42,037 bases of DNA from NCBI GenBank assembly GCA_026391255.1, contig JAPLDU010000110.1, positions 1 through 42,037 on the forward strand, read 5' to 3'. Numbering within the stretch: the stretch's first letter is position 1; each line of letters opens with the position of its first letter. Shown one piece after another: positions 16,088 through 25,373 of the stretch. The notes under the pieces were generated by a model. The model was not told the DNA's origin. It worked only from the letters and a program-made list of their open reading frames with translations, and searched no databases. This DNA comes from Bacteroidia bacterium. Its GTDB lineage: Bacteria > Bacteroidota > Bacteroidia > Bacteroidales > JAPLDU01. The translations under genes and the position numbers were made by a program.

Positions 16088-19000
16088 TTAATTCTCTTTG
16101 TTGTTTTTATTATCGGATTCTTCTTCGATATTGAATTTTCTGATGAAATCCCTTCTTTTTCTGTCAGTTGCGGGAACGATGCTTAGGGGTGGTTCTCCCT
16201 TGATCTCATTCTTCCTGTTTTTAGGTTTGATATCCCTTAACGCCTGGTTGAATTTTTCGTCGGATGACAAGACTCCCAGTGTGTTCCGGCTGTAATTCAG
16301 AAAATACCACTTATCATAGCCAATTACGATATAAAGGGTAAACTCGTTTCCTGTCCGTTTGTTAGAGAACTCAATCTTACCGTCAACATTCCTGTCTACT
16401 TCATTTTTCATGATATTGCTGATACTCAGGCCTCCTTCTGAAACGTATGATTTTGTCCTGGGATTCCATTTCATATAAAGATTTGTGAACACAATTGTTT
16501 TATCAAGTTCATCCGGAAAACTCTGGTACTTACCATACAGGCTCAGTTCTTTGAGGGCTTTTTCGGCTTTTTCTTTTCCCATAAGAAATGTAAGTCCCTT
16601 GATATAAGTATCGCTCGAAAGATCGGCTGCATCCAGCCCGCCAGCCTGTGTAATGGCACCTGATAACATGCTGAGCAATTCCTTCGGGAAAAAGAAGTCC
16701 ATGGTCATCATCAGGTTCATTTCCACGCTGTCTTTTACCAGATCATGAGAAATGCTTCCACTGCTGTTGATTTTTACCTGCCCTGTGTATACTCCCAGAT
16801 TGATGGGCCCTTCGCCATAAGATTTACAGCTTTTCTTTCCCAGGCTCAGGAAATTGCCTGCAATGCCAGGGTTATCAAGCCTTTCCTTAGAAGCGACCTG
16901 GTACTCACCGGATGTTTTATCAAAAATAAGATAACCACCGGATGTAAGTACTTTATCATCGGTGCTTTTCTTCGGTTTATTCAGAAATGATGTGTAGATA
17001 TGTGCCGAATCTTTGGTTATCTCAAACCCGGCAACTAGCTTGTCTTTATTAAGGTCAACCGGATTATCGGCAACCGGGATCATGATCTCTTCAGGATTTA
17101 TCTCGGTTGAAAACTTTAACCAGTTATTTGCTATTTTACTGCAGGAATATGTCATTTTTACTGAACCCGTAAAGGTCAGAAACTCACGCGGGGCATTCAG
17201 TTTTACATTTCCACGGAAAATAAAATCAGGACTAAGCGTAAAATTAAGCGTATCAGACAACGATCCGGTTGCAATGGTGTTTAAGGAATCGTTAAGTCTG
17301 ATACTTGTGAAATGAATCTTTTGTTTCAGTTTTAATTCGTCCACATAATCATAATCACCGGTGGCTTCATATTTCTTTTTACCGAAAATATTTACTTCCG
17401 AATTGTAAATGGTGTGGTATTTGGTGTCGTTATTGGCTACTATTTTAGCATTTTCAAGAGGCCGCATTATGGCTTTCTTTTCCACTATTACTATGCCATC
17501 TCCCGGTAAAACCGTGGCATCGCCCACAATAATTGTCCTGACGTTGTAAGCCGTTATCAGGTGTTCTTTGATCTTGTAATTTGCCAGTGATGCGACAAAA
17601 CTTAGTGAATCCTGCGCTGGATGGGTGGAGACGAATTTTGAACCGTCTAATTCCAATCCTGCCAGCTCGGTCGGATCAGAGGGAATAGTCACCTCGTGGT
17701 TGGCATCTGCCAATGAACTGACACTCATATCAATTTCAGCCTTATCCATATACCAGTTAAATACATCCATCGAACAGATGTACTGATTCTGAGGAAATTC
17801 CACGAACTTTTCTTTATCATTCAATACAAACTTTCCTTTTCTGGTATTAAAATCCACATAAGACTGAACATTATCCGCCATAAAAGAAAAGTCACCCGTG
17901 GTTTCTTTCAGGTTGAACTTTGCACTGTCGGAAACAAATGTCATCGATTTATATCTGAATTCATCGGAACTCAGTTCAGCATTTTCAAATTCCATTTTTC
18001 CATTGCCACTCATGCCGGTCGGCGTCAGCTTTACAAAACCATGCAGTATGGCTTCTTTATCGTACATGGCAAGGGGTATCTCTTTCTTATGACAGATAAA
18101 CTCATCCTCGTAGGGCATCCAGTGAATATGTACATTTTCACCTTCCACAGCAGGGTATTCAACTCCGGAGACCTTTTTTTCATTGGTGAATTTACTGGCA
18201 TCACCATTGGTGGAATCTGGGTAAAAGATGAAATTGTCACAATTGGTCACTGAAGATAAATATCTGAGTTCACCGTTGCCATGCAGGCCCTTATTGCTCA
18301 GGTCAATGATGTTTTTATAAATTCCTTTATTACCATATGTATTGTAACCTTCGGGAGGAGTGGACCTGACAAAACCCAGTGACAGATCTTTCTGAACTTT
18401 CAGATTTTCGTCGAACGGCGGGAAAATTCCTGCCGAAGTAAAATTACCGGCAAACCTGAGTCCTTTGGTAGTAAAGGTATTCAGGCTGTCAATGGAGTAA
18501 GGAAAAATCATGAAATAAAACTTATCCCTTTTGTACACTCCTTTCTGAATTGACCGTTTGTCATAATAAACAAAGGAATTGCGCTTGCTGTTGAATATGG
18601 GATATTCAGGATGTTTTTTCAGGCTTGATTTGTTCAAGGGATCATCGATCAGCAGGTCGCCGGTAACATCTGTGATCACCGTTTTTACTTTTACCAGCAA
18701 TTGCCTCGAAAGTTTATCATATTTATCGCTTTTCACCCAGATATTCAGAGAATCTATGTTATTCAGGTCAACTTTAAACATATTATAGCTGAAATCAAAT
18801 TTTTTCCCGAAAAAATCGAATAAACCTGCCCTGACTTTACCGTCAAACTCAAAATCGCGGTTTTTCTTCAGCAGCAGGTTGCCATCGAGAGGATAAATCA
18901 CCACGTTTTGTGAATCGCTCAAGTCTATACGGGGCACACCTTTGATTTTAAGATCGTAAGTAAGAAGACTGAATGAGGCGTTTACCAGTGTATCGACATT

Positions 19001-20590
19001 GGAAACAAAAGAGATAACATCATAATCTATTTTTCCGGCGCTGGCTTTCAAATAGTTGAATAACCTTGACCGGACTTTTACCAGGTCGTTATCTTCATCA
19101 AATGAAATAACTCCAAGGTAGCTCATTTGCATCAACTGTTGCCTTACTTCAGAGAATGGCATATTAAGGTAATCGCAGTATTCTTTTGCAGTGAATTCAT
19201 CAGAGTGCATTTTTTTGGAAAACCGCGACAGCAATACGAAAGGATGCTCTTTATCCATCATTTGAAGTTCCCTGTATTTATCACCGCTGAAAAAATTCAC
19301 CGATTCAAACACGGCTGGTTTCGTTTCTCCTCCCTTCAGCATCCCGAAATTCATTTTTGGATCGGTAATTTTCCATGTTACCAGTTCAAAATCCATATCC
19401 ACCTGGTGATAAGTATTGAACCACGGGCTTTTTGACATACCTTCACCATTTCTGATCAGGTGAACTTCATTTTTTTCGGCATAGTATTTAAACAACAGAC
19501 CGGGATGATAAATGGAGTCAGTATCAATTTTTATGCAAATGGCGGTGTTCGGTCCGACAATGAGATTCTTTTTGAAAATGAATGATTTGGAACTGGCTGT
19601 CATCACCTGTCTTCCTTTATATGAAATTTTCAGATAAGCATCTTCACCTTTCATGTTTTCTGAGATCAGCCTGGAACCATGGATAGAGAAACTACCCTCG
19701 AAATCAATGCCGGGATAAAGGTTTTTAATATTCATCCTTTTTTCATAGGATTTGAATCGTGGGTAGGAAATTTTATCTTCTTTCACCGCTGCAACTATCT
19801 TGTCTTCCAGCCTCCCTGCCATTGGTTGGTTTGAAAAATTCAGATTAGTGAGTTTAACCGAATCAGCCTGGTAGTTTGACTTATTCAACTGAATATTGTA
19901 TTTACTTAAAGCAGCAAATACACTGTCGCGGCTTAAGCCCGATCTTTCCCAGTAGACCATGCCGGTCTTTCCTTTCCATGTTTTGGCAACAGGTAAAAAA
20001 ATTCCTGATGTATTGAAAATCTTCAGACTATCGTCTTTTGAATGACACACCAGGTCAGTCTTTTCAAATTCGACTTTAAATACAGTATCGTTGAAGACGA
20101 ATTTAAAATCCGGGTTACTGCAATTCCAGCGTATACCTGTCGATTGATTTAATGTATTTGTTTTAATGAGTTCGTTACAGGTGACCAGGAACAGATCAAT
20201 CTTATTCAGCCTGGTAGGTTTATCATTCAGAAAGAAACTAAGTGCAGTCTGCCATACTGTATAATTATCGCCTTCCATCGGACTCTTCTTGATGGTCATC
20301 AGGCCATGCAGATAATCGGCGTAGTGAGGTTTGGCCAGCGCTTTTTTCTTTAACAGGGCATTACAGGTGGAAAAGATATTTTCTTTGTCCTCCTGCGAGA
20401 AACCAATGGTATTCCAGAAGTCCTGAAATTCATTAAAAATGGCTTTCCCATTTTCCTTATCACCGTTTTCCATAAAACCCTGTAATTCTGAAAGGAATTT
20501 CTGGTCTTCGGCTGTGAAACTCTTCAATGTCTGTGAAAAGAGGTGATTGCTGATGAGTATCAGTATTATTACCATGACAATCCTCCACAT
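16088..20590 (-). CDS. Very large secreted protein of unknown function, Bacteroidota-specific type
   Basis: 1500 residues from the start chosen here. An upstream frame to 20776 is open, but it is encoded by tagactg repeats; the start at 20590 gives a clean signal peptide (MWRIVMVIILILISNHLFSQ). The first ~170 mature residues look alpha-helical. The rest is long alternating beta-strand sequence with recurrent charged Lys/Asp motifs and no obvious enzyme signature. Recognisable stretches include GNGELRYLS, HWMPYEDEFICHK, YHTIYNSEVNIFGKKKYEATG and GEGPINLGVYTGQVK. I recall this as a conserved uncharacterised family in Bacteroidales, with strand repeats somewhat like OstA/AsmA-type periplasmic proteins; that resemblance is weak. 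The last residues (EEESDNKNNKEN) are acidic and disordered. Confidence 0.8.
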   Translation of the reverse strand: MWRIVMVIILILISNHLFSQTLKSFTAEDQKFLSELQGFMENGDKENGKAIFNEFQDFWNTIGFSQEDKENIFSTCNALLKKKALAKPHYADYLHGLMTIKKSPMEGDNYTVWQTALSFFLNDKPTRLNKIDLFLVTCNELIKTNTLNQSTGIRWNCSNPDFKFVFNDTVFKVEFEKTDLVCHSKDDSLKIFNTSGIFLPVAKTWKGKTGMVYWERSGLSRDSVFAALSKYNIQLNKSNYQADSVKLTNLNFSNQPMAGRLEDKIVAAVKEDKISYPRFKSYEKRMNIKNLYPGIDFEGSFSIHGSRLISENMKGEDAYLKISYKGRQVMTASSKSFIFKKNLIVGPNTAICIKIDTDSIYHPGLLFKYYAEKNEVHLIRNGEGMSKSPWFNTYHQVDMDFELVTWKITDPKMNFGMLKGGETKPAVFESVNFFSGDKYRELQMMDKEHPFVLLSRFSKKMHSDEFTAKEYCDYLNMPFSEVRQQLMQMSYLGVISFDEDNDLVKVRSRLFNYLKASAGKIDYDVISFVSNVDTLVNASFSLLTYDLKIKGVPRIDLSDSQNVVIYPLDGNLLLKKNRDFEFDGKVRAGLFDFFGKKFDFSYNMFKVDLNNIDSLNIWVKSDKYDKLSRQLLVKVKTVITDVTGDLLIDDPLNKSSLKKHPEYPIFNSKRNSFVYYDKRSIQKGVYKRDKFYFMIFPYSIDSLNTFTTKGLRFAGNFTSAGIFPPFDENLKVQKDLSLGFVRSTPPEGYNTYGNKGIYKNIIDLSNKGLHGNGELRYLSSVTNCDNFIFYPDSTNGDASKFTNEKKVSGVEYPAVEGENVHIHWMPYEDEFICHKKEIPLAMYDKEAILHGFVKLTPTGMSGNGKMEFENAELSSDEFRYKSMTFVSDSAKFNLKETTGDFSFMADNVQSYVDFNTRKGKFVLNDKEKFVEFPQNQYICSMDVFNWYMDKAEIDMSVSSLADANHEVTIPSDPTELAGLELDGSKFVSTHPAQDSLSFVASLANYKIKEHLITAYNVRTIIVGDATVLPGDGIVIVEKKAIMRPLENAKIVANNDTKYHTIYNSEVNIFGKKKYEATGDYDYVDELKLKQKIHFTSIRLNDSLNTIATGSLSDTLNFTLSPDFIFRGNVKLNAPREFLTFTGSVKMTYSCSKIANNWLKFSTEINPEEIMIPVADNPVDLNKDKLVAGFEITKDSAHIYTSFLNKPKKSTDDKVLTSGGYLIFDKTSGEYQVASKERLDNPGIAGNFLSLGKKSCKSYGEGPINLGVYTGQVKINSSGSISHDLVKDSVEMNLMMTMDFFFPKELLSMLSGAITQAGGLDAADLSSDTYIKGLTFLMGKEKAEKALKELSLYGKYQSFPDELDKTIVFTNLYMKWNPRTKSYVSEGGLSISNIMKNEVDRNVDGKIEFSNKRTGNEFTLYIVIGYDKWYFLNYSRNTLGVLSSDEKFNQALRDIKPKNRKNEIKGEPPLSIVPATDRKRRDFIRKFNIEEESDNKNNKEN

Positions 20591-20788
20591 TTTAACAGAA
20601 TTGCCGTAATTATTCTGGTTGTCCTGAGTGCAGATTGTCATATGTCTTAGGTAATTAGACTGTAGACTGTTAGTCTGTAGACTGTTAGGCATTTGAAAAA
20701 AATTAATTATTGAACCTAAATTACTGTTTTTCCTGATACCTGATACTAAAAAAGTCCTGCAACCCAAACTGGACAAGCCGGAACAAAC
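20591..20788. repeat. Leader of the large secreted protein with tagactg repeats
   Basis: 20656-20690 holds agactgtagactgttag units. The complementary form ctaacagtctacagtcta lies at 20960-20977, near the prmA stop, so the two bracket the spacer in opposite orientation. No TAnnTTTG box was found. Confidence 0.6.
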
Positions 20789-20925
20789 AAGAAATCACAA
20801 ATTTCAAAATACAAATAACAAATAAATATCAATCAACAAAAAAACAAATTCAAAGCAGTTTGTTTTGTATTTGACATTTTGATATTGTTCATTATTTGTT
20901 TTTTGTGATTTGTTTTTTGTTTTTT
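20789..20925. repeat. Long imperfect palindrome rich in acaaa/tttgt
   Basis: aaatcacaaa (20792-20801) pairs perfectly with tttgtgattt (20902-20911). Inward of it, acaaataacaaata and tatttgtt continue the pairing with gaps. The transcript could form a long weak hairpin between prmA and the downstream gene. Confidence 0.6.
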
Positions 20926-20998
20926 TTGTCAAACACATCAAAATTTCAGAAATCATTTACTAACAGTCTACAGTCTATCCACCTGAGTATTTTAGCTT

Positions 20999-21838
20999 TC
21001 AGGTTGCTTCCCTCTTCATTTTCAAGCAAACCCACTGGTTCTTTTCAGTGATATTTTCACAAATAAGATGATATATTGCAGCTTCCCGGCAGATAGTTTC
21101 GGTATCGGACTTGTATATACCGCTTAACAACAGGCGGCCACCGTGATTCAGGCTGTTAGAGTAATGTTTCATATCGGCAATGAGAATATTCAGGTTAATG
21201 TTTGCAAGGATAATATCAAACCTCTGATCTTTCAGCAAACTGCCGTCACCACAAAGAACGATGATGTCAGCAGTGTTATTTATGAACGTGTTTTCAATGC
21301 AGTTTTGGTAGGCCCATTCATCATTATCTATGGCCATTACAAAAGATGCACCCTTCATTTTTGCAAGAATGGCAAGCACTCCGGTACCGCAGCCCATATC
21401 AAGCACCGATTTTTTCATGACATCCATATTCAACAGACCATCAACCATCAGACGGGTTGTTTCATGATGGCCGGTGCCAAATGACATTTTGGGTTCAATC
21501 ACAATATCATACTTAACATGTCCGGGCGACAAATGGAAATGGGCGCGGATTATACATTCATCATTGATGACAACGGGTTCGTAATTCTTTTCCCATTCTT
21601 CGTTCCAGTTTTTTTCAGGAATTTCAGTAATTATGTACTTGACAGAAATATCATTACCAAAAGTAATAGGAAGTTCAGGCTTTTGAGGATCAAAAGCATT
21701 CTTTTTAATATAAGCTGTGATCCCTTCATTTGTTTCTTCAAAAGACTCAAATTTCTGTTCAGCAAGGAATGCAGTAAGAATTTCCCTTGCTTCCTGTGAA
21801 TCAGGGTGTATCGAACACTGAACGGAGAAATAATTCAT
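20999..21838 (-). CDS. prmA: Ribosomal protein L11 methyltransferase
   Basis: 279 residues. The N-terminal ~95 residues form the L11-recognition domain. The C-terminal Rossmann methyltransferase domain has FGTGHHETT (120-128), the SAM-binding motif VLDMGCGTGVLAI (145-157), AIDNDEWA (169-176, acidic residue for the ribose) and LANINLN (211-217). PrmA trimethylates lysines and the N-terminus of ribosomal protein L11 in the cytoplasm. It lies downstream of cysN on the same strand, 179 bp away, so shared transcription is possible but not required. A 9-mer leader ORF ends 3 nt before its start. Confidence 0.95.
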   Translation of the reverse strand: MNYFSVQCSIHPDSQEAREILTAFLAEQKFESFEETNEGITAYIKKNAFDPQKPELPITFGNDISVKYIITEIPEKNWNEEWEKNYEPVVINDECIIRAHFHLSPGHVKYDIVIEPKMSFGTGHHETTRLMVDGLLNMDVMKKSVLDMGCGTGVLAILAKMKGASFVMAIDNDEWAYQNCIENTFINNTADIIVLCGDGSLLKDQRFDIILANINLNILIADMKHYSNSLNHGGRLLLSGIYKSDTETICREAAIYHLICENITEKNQWVCLKMKREAT

Positions 21839-21841
21839 TGT

Positions 21842-21898
21842 TTATAAGTTCATAAAGTTTATAAAGTTCATAAAGTTCATAAAGTTTATAAAGTTCAT
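21842..21898 (-). CDS. Leader ORF made of 9-bp repeats upstream of prmA
   Basis: An 18-codon frame reads MNF-INF-MNF-MNF-INF-MNL then TAA, followed by ACA and the prmA ATG in the same frame. It is encoded entirely by 9-bp GTTCATAAA/GTTTATAAA units read from the complementary strand. It is one of three such frames in the window (see 25290 and 41517). Translation is unproven. Confidence 0.4.
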   Translation of the reverse strand: MNFINFMNFMNFINFMNL

Positions 21899-21901
21899 AA
21901 A
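21848..21901 (-). repeat. 9-bp tandem array upstream of prmA
   Basis: Six consecutive units of gtt(c/t)ataaa begin 9 bp before the prmA start codon. The same family, in the same orientation relative to the gene, precedes cysC and the sulfatase. Confidence 0.9.
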
Positions 21902-21911
21902 GTGAAAGTCG

Positions 21912-22001
21912 CCATTCACCATTCACCACTCACCACTCACCATTCACCATTCACCATTCACCATTCACCATTCACCATTCACTCCGCCTCCGGCGGATCA
22001 C
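21912..22001 (+). repeat. Ten ccattca 7-mers plus inverted hairpin module
   Basis: Ten in-phase 7-mers (21912-21981: ccattca twice, ccactca twice, ccattca six times) are followed by actccgcctccggcggatca. That tail is the reverse complement of the hairpin module at 4951-4980. The cysN stop lies 17 bp beyond. Confidence 0.9.
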
Positions 22002-22017
22002 CATTTACCAGTTTTCA

Positions 22018-23286
22018 TCAGACGATCATACCCGCACCGACCGTCTCATTAGTTGCTTCGTCAATAAGGATAAGGCTTCCGGTAATCCTGTTTTTCCTGT
22101 AGGAGTCAAAGAATAAAGGCTTGGTGGTTCTGATATTGATTCGTGCAATATCATTCAGCCTGATGATCTTATCTTCAGTATCCCGGCTCAGATTATTGAT
22201 ATTTATCTTGTAGATCACCTCTTTAGTGATACATCTTACTTCATGAGTGGTGTGTTTTACAGTGTATTTACCCCCGAGCTGCATTGGTTTTTCATTAAGC
22301 CAGCAAACCATCATAGTTATATCCTGGTCGATTTTGGGTACATTATTTTCCCTGACAATCATATCACCCCGGCTGATATCAATATCGTCATCGAGGGTAA
22401 TTGTGACCGACTGAGGTGTAAAGGCCATATCCAGTTCCTGGTCGAAATTGGTAATGGATTTGATCCTGGATGAAAAGCCGGATGGAAGTATTTTTACAAT
22501 ATCGCCAGGTTTGAATATTCCACTGGCGACCCTCCCTGTATAGCCCCTGAAATCATGATACTCATCGTTTTGGGGTCTGATAACATACTGCACCGGGAAG
22601 CGTCCGTCAATATGGTTGTAATCGCTGCCAATATGCAGGTATTCAAGCAGATACATTAATGTAGGTCCGCCAAACCAGTCGGTGTACAACGACCTTTTCA
22701 CCACATTATCGCCATGCAGGGCGCTGATTGGCACATAATGAATATCCTGGATATCCATTTTGGCTGCTTCGGCGGAGAAATGATCTCTTATTTCCTCAAA
22801 GACATCTTCACTGAAATTTACCAGGTCCATTTTATTCACTGCAACAATTACATGTGGTATCTGCAGCAGGGATGCTATGAATGCATGCCTGAGGGTTTGT
22901 TCAATGACCCCGTTTCGTGCATCCACCAGTATAATAGCAGCATTAGCGGTTGATGCCCCGGTTACCATGTTCCGGGTGTATTGAATGTGGCCCGGCGTAT
23001 CGGCAATGATGAATTTTCGCTTTGGTGTGGCAAAATAGCGGTATGCAACGTCAATAGTAATTCCCTGCTCACGTTCTGCCCGTAGTCCGTCAGTGAGTAA
23101 AGCCAGGTTGATCCGGTCATCTCCGCGCATTTCACTTGCACGTTGCAATGCTTCCATCTGATCGGCAAATATTGCTTTGCTGTCATATAATAATCTTCCT
23201 ATCAGCGTACTTTTACCATCGTCAACACTGCCGGCAGTAGTAAAGCGCAAAAGTTCCATGTTCAGGTATCCTCGTTCTTTTGGCAT
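22018..23286 (-). CDS. cysN: Sulfate adenylyltransferase subunit 1 (GTPase)
   Basis: 422 residues. GTPase motifs are intact: GSVDDGKST (19-27, P-loop), DTPGH (96-100) and NKMD (151-154). EF-Tu-like beta-barrel domains follow. CysN couples GTP hydrolysis to the CysD-catalysed formation of adenosine 5'-phosphosulfate from ATP and sulfate. It has the short CysN form; the kinase is encoded separately as cysC. The start at 23286 keeps the GYLNMELLRFTT N-terminus; Met-10 is an alternative preceded by GAGG. In the usual cysD-cysN operon the genes nearly touch; here 305 bp with a palindromic element separate them. Confidence 0.96.
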   Translation of the reverse strand: MPKERGYLNMELLRFTTAGSVDDGKSTLIGRLLYDSKAIFADQMEALQRASEMRGDDRINLALLTDGLRAEREQGITIDVAYRYFATPKRKFIIADTPGHIQYTRNMVTGASTANAAIILVDARNGVIEQTLRHAFIASLLQIPHVIVAVNKMDLVNFSEDVFEEIRDHFSAEAAKMDIQDIHYVPISALHGDNVVKRSLYTDWFGGPTLMYLLEYLHIGSDYNHIDGRFPVQYVIRPQNDEYHDFRGYTGRVASGIFKPGDIVKILPSGFSSRIKSITNFDQELDMAFTPQSVTITLDDDIDISRGDMIVRENNVPKIDQDITMMVCWLNEKPMQLGGKYTVKHTTHEVRCITKEVIYKININNLSRDTEDKIIRLNDIARINIRTTKPLFFDSYRKNRITGSLILIDEATNETVGAGMIV

Positions 23287-23392
23287 ATTTATGAAGTCGA
23301 TCTGTTAATCAGTTATTTACAATATTCAATGATTTATTCTATTACTTTTGTCCGGTAAAAATAAAAAAACAAAACTAAGTTTCCTCGCTGCA
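23287..23392. other. Spacer before cysN, left of the palindromic element
   Basis: 106 bp of AT-rich DNA between the cysN start and the inverted-repeat element. No promoter of the TAnnTTTG type was recognised. Confidence 0.4.
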
Positions 23393-23518
23393 CTTCGTTT
23401 CGCTCGGAATGACAAGCATTTAAGAGATGGAAGAGTGGGGTTACCGGATGCGAAGTCTGCAATAACCCCACTCCCTAATAAATCAATAGTACAACTTGTC
23501 ATTCTGAGCGAAGCGAAG
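23393..23518. mobile_element. MITE-like palindromic element between cysN and cysD
   Basis: Terminal inverted repeats of 24 bp (23393-23416 and 23495-23518, core tgtcattctgagcgaagcg, 22 of 24 matching) enclose a second perfect 11-bp inverted repeat (gagtggggtta at 23433-23443 and taaccccactc at 23463-23473). The total is ~126 bp with no coding capacity. The outer motif is one I recall as a frequent intergenic repeat in many genomes. No target-site duplication was recognised. Confidence 0.7.
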
Positions 23519-23591
23519 AATCTCAAACATTTTAACCAGACAACAATGAAAACTTAAATAGATATTTCAGGCTGACAAATTCAATGCAAAT

Positions 23592-24503
23592 CTAAAAATA
23601 TCCCTCTTTTTTCCTGTCTTCCATGGCTGCTTCGGAGCGCTTATCATCTGCCCGGCTTCCACGCTCTGTAACCCTTGAGGCTGCAACTTCCAGAATTATT
23701 TCTTCGAGTGAATTTGCATGTGATTCTATGGCTCCGGTACATGTCATATCACCAATGGTACGGAAACGGATGGTTCTTTTCTCTGCGTTTTCAGTAGGTT
23801 TTAATGGCAGAAAATCAGATGCAGCCAGCATCATTCCTTCCCGTAAAAAAACCTTGCGTTCGTGGCTGAAGTAAAGACTTGGCATTTGAATATTTTCAAG
23901 CATAATGTACTGCCAGATGTCCATTTCAGTCCAGTTACTGATGGGAAATACCCTGAAATGTTCCCCTTTGTGTTTCTTACCATTAAAAATATTCCACAAC
24001 TCGGGGCGCTGATTTTTGGGATCCCACTGGCCAAATTCATCCCTGTGAGAAAAGAATCTTTCTTTTGCCCGTGCTTTCTCTTCATCGCGGCGGCCTCCGC
24101 CGATTGCCGCATCAATCTTTAATTCTTCAAGAGCATCAAGCAAAGTGATGGTCTGTAACTTATTACGACTGGCATTAAATCCTTTTTCTTCAATTACTCT
24201 TCCATTGTTAATAGAATCCTGTACATACCTGACAATGAGCTTTGCTCCGATTGTATTTACCATATTGTCCCGATAAATCAGCGTTTCAGGAAAATTGTGG
24301 CCTGTGTCGATATGTAGCAATGGGAAAGGAATTTTAGCAGGGAAAAAAGCCTTACGCGACAGGTGAACCAGTACTATGGAATCCTTTCCTCCCGAGAATA
24401 GTAAAGCAGGATTCTCAAACTGTGCAGCTACTTCCCTTATCACAAAAATTGATTCAGATTCAAGCTCTCTCAGGTGATTAATATTGTACTGCTTCGTTAA
24501 CAT
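23592..24503 (-). CDS. cysD: Sulfate adenylyltransferase subunit 2
   Basis: 303 residues. The PP-loop SGGKDS (37-42) binds ATP. HIDTGHNFPE and GGGRRDEEKARAKERFFSHRD are the conserved substrate-site segments of CysD. The C-terminus (from RVTERGSRADDKRSE to EGYF) is the usual basic tail. With CysN it forms adenosine 5'-phosphosulfate, the first step of sulfate assimilation or of sulfation. It lies between cysC (168 bp upstream) and cysN. Confidence 0.97.
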   Translation of the reverse strand: MLTKQYNINHLRELESESIFVIREVAAQFENPALLFSGGKDSIVLVHLSRKAFFPAKIPFPLLHIDTGHNFPETLIYRDNMVNTIGAKLIVRYVQDSINNGRVIEEKGFNASRNKLQTITLLDALEELKIDAAIGGGRRDEEKARAKERFFSHRDEFGQWDPKNQRPELWNIFNGKKHKGEHFRVFPISNWTEMDIWQYIMLENIQMPSLYFSHERKVFLREGMMLAASDFLPLKPTENAEKRTIRFRTIGDMTCTGAIESHANSLEEIILEVAASRVTERGSRADDKRSEAAMEDRKKEGYF

Positions 24504-24624
24504 ATAATAACATGAATAATCGAGATTGTAATGTTTTATTTAGAATGCCACAATGTCAAAAAATTTACCCAGACCATATTAACGGCCATATTATTTTATA
24601 ATTGTAAACCAGCAATATGAGTTA

Positions 24625-24674
24625 TGATCCACCTGAGGCGGAATGAATTATGAGTGATGAGTTATGAATTTTTA
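24625..24674 (-). repeat. Hairpin module plus 7-mers ending at the cysC stop
   Basis: tgatccacctgaggcggaa (24625-24643) is a variant of the CCGCCGGAGGCGG module. Then the 7-mers tgaatta, tgagtga, tgagtta and tgaattt fill 24644-24671, and the next position, 24672, is the cysC stop codon. Confidence 0.75.
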
Positions 24675-25277
24675 CTTCCTGATTAATGGGATGATAAATT
24701 TAATAATTTTATTAACGGACTGATCAACAGTAAGTATGTCAGTTTTGATTTCAATGGCAGGATACATAGGCGGTTCAAAAGGAGCCTGAATACCCGTAAG
24801 ATCATTAATCTTTCCATCCCTGGCTCTTTTATATAAGCCTTTTACATCCCTTTGTTCACATATTTCAACAGGTGCATTTACATATATTTCTATGAAATCA
24901 TCATCACCGATAATCTTTCGTGCCAGATCCCTGATAACTTTGGTAGGACTCACGAAACAGTTAATGGTGATTATACCGCAATTCACGAACAGCTTTGAAA
25001 TTTCAGCAATCCTGCGTATGTTTTCCAGCCGTTCTTCCGGAGAAAAACCAAGGTCGTTATTTATCCCGGTTCTGACATTATCACCATCGAGTACTTGTGT
25101 TACAAAACCCCTGTTGTGAAGTTCTTTTTCAAGTTCTATGGCAATGCTTGATTTTCCTGAACCTGACAACCCGGTCATCCATAATACTTTTGAATGTTGC
25201 TTCAGAAGATATTCCTTATCTGCACGAAATAGCAGGCGGTCAAATACAGGGTGCAAATTTGCATTGTCAGAATTCAT
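24672..25277 (-). CDS. cysC: Adenylylsulfate kinase
   Basis: 201 residues. The P-loop GLSGSGKS spans 36-43, then LDGDNVRTGINNDLGFS and the ENIRRIAEISKLF segment typical of APS kinases. FVSPTKVIRD is the substrate lid. The product is PAPS, used for sulfate reduction or by sulfotransferases. It is the first gene of the cysC-cysD-cysN series. A TATTTTTG box at 25291-25298 lies 14 nt before the start. No reductase genes (cysH, cysIJ) are in this window, so the fate of PAPS cannot be told here. Confidence 0.96.
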   Translation of the reverse strand: MNSDNANLHPVFDRLLFRADKEYLLKQHSKVLWMTGLSGSGKSSIAIELEKELHNRGFVTQVLDGDNVRTGINNDLGFSPEERLENIRRIAEISKLFVNCGIITINCFVSPTKVIRDLARKIIGDDDFIEIYVNAPVEICEQRDVKGLYKRARDGKINDLTGIQAPFEPPMYPAIEIKTDILTVDQSVNKIIKFIIPLIRK

Positions 25278-25289
25278 ACTTTTATTTTT

Positions 25290-25373
25290 TCAAAAATACA
25301 GAAAGTTCAGAAAGTTTATAAAGTTTGTAAAGTTCATAAAGTTCATAAAGTCTGTAAAGTTTGTAAAGTTCAT
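25290..25373 (-). CDS. Leader ORF made of 9-bp repeats upstream of cysC
   Basis: A 27-codon frame reads MNF-TNF-TDF-MNF-MNF-TNF-INF-LNF-LYF then TGA, 12 nt before the cysC ATG and in the same frame. The downstream end overlaps the candidate -7 box at 25291, so a transcript from that box would lack the leader. Translation is unproven. Confidence 0.35.
   Translation of the reverse strand: MNFTNFTDFMNFMNFTNFINFLNFLYF
25291..25298 (-). promoter_or_regulatory. Candidate -7 box of cysC
   Basis: The minus strand reads TATTTTTG, matching TAnnTTTG. The implied leader would be very short (~8 nt), similar to that of the DUF4293 gene. No TTG lies at the -33 distance, because the 9-mer array occupies that region. 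Confidence 0.4.

Noticed and set aside
20591-20776. A 62-residue N-terminal extension of the large secreted protein
   Set aside because: It would bury the signal peptide and is encoded by tagactg repeats; Met at 20590 gives a normal signal peptide.
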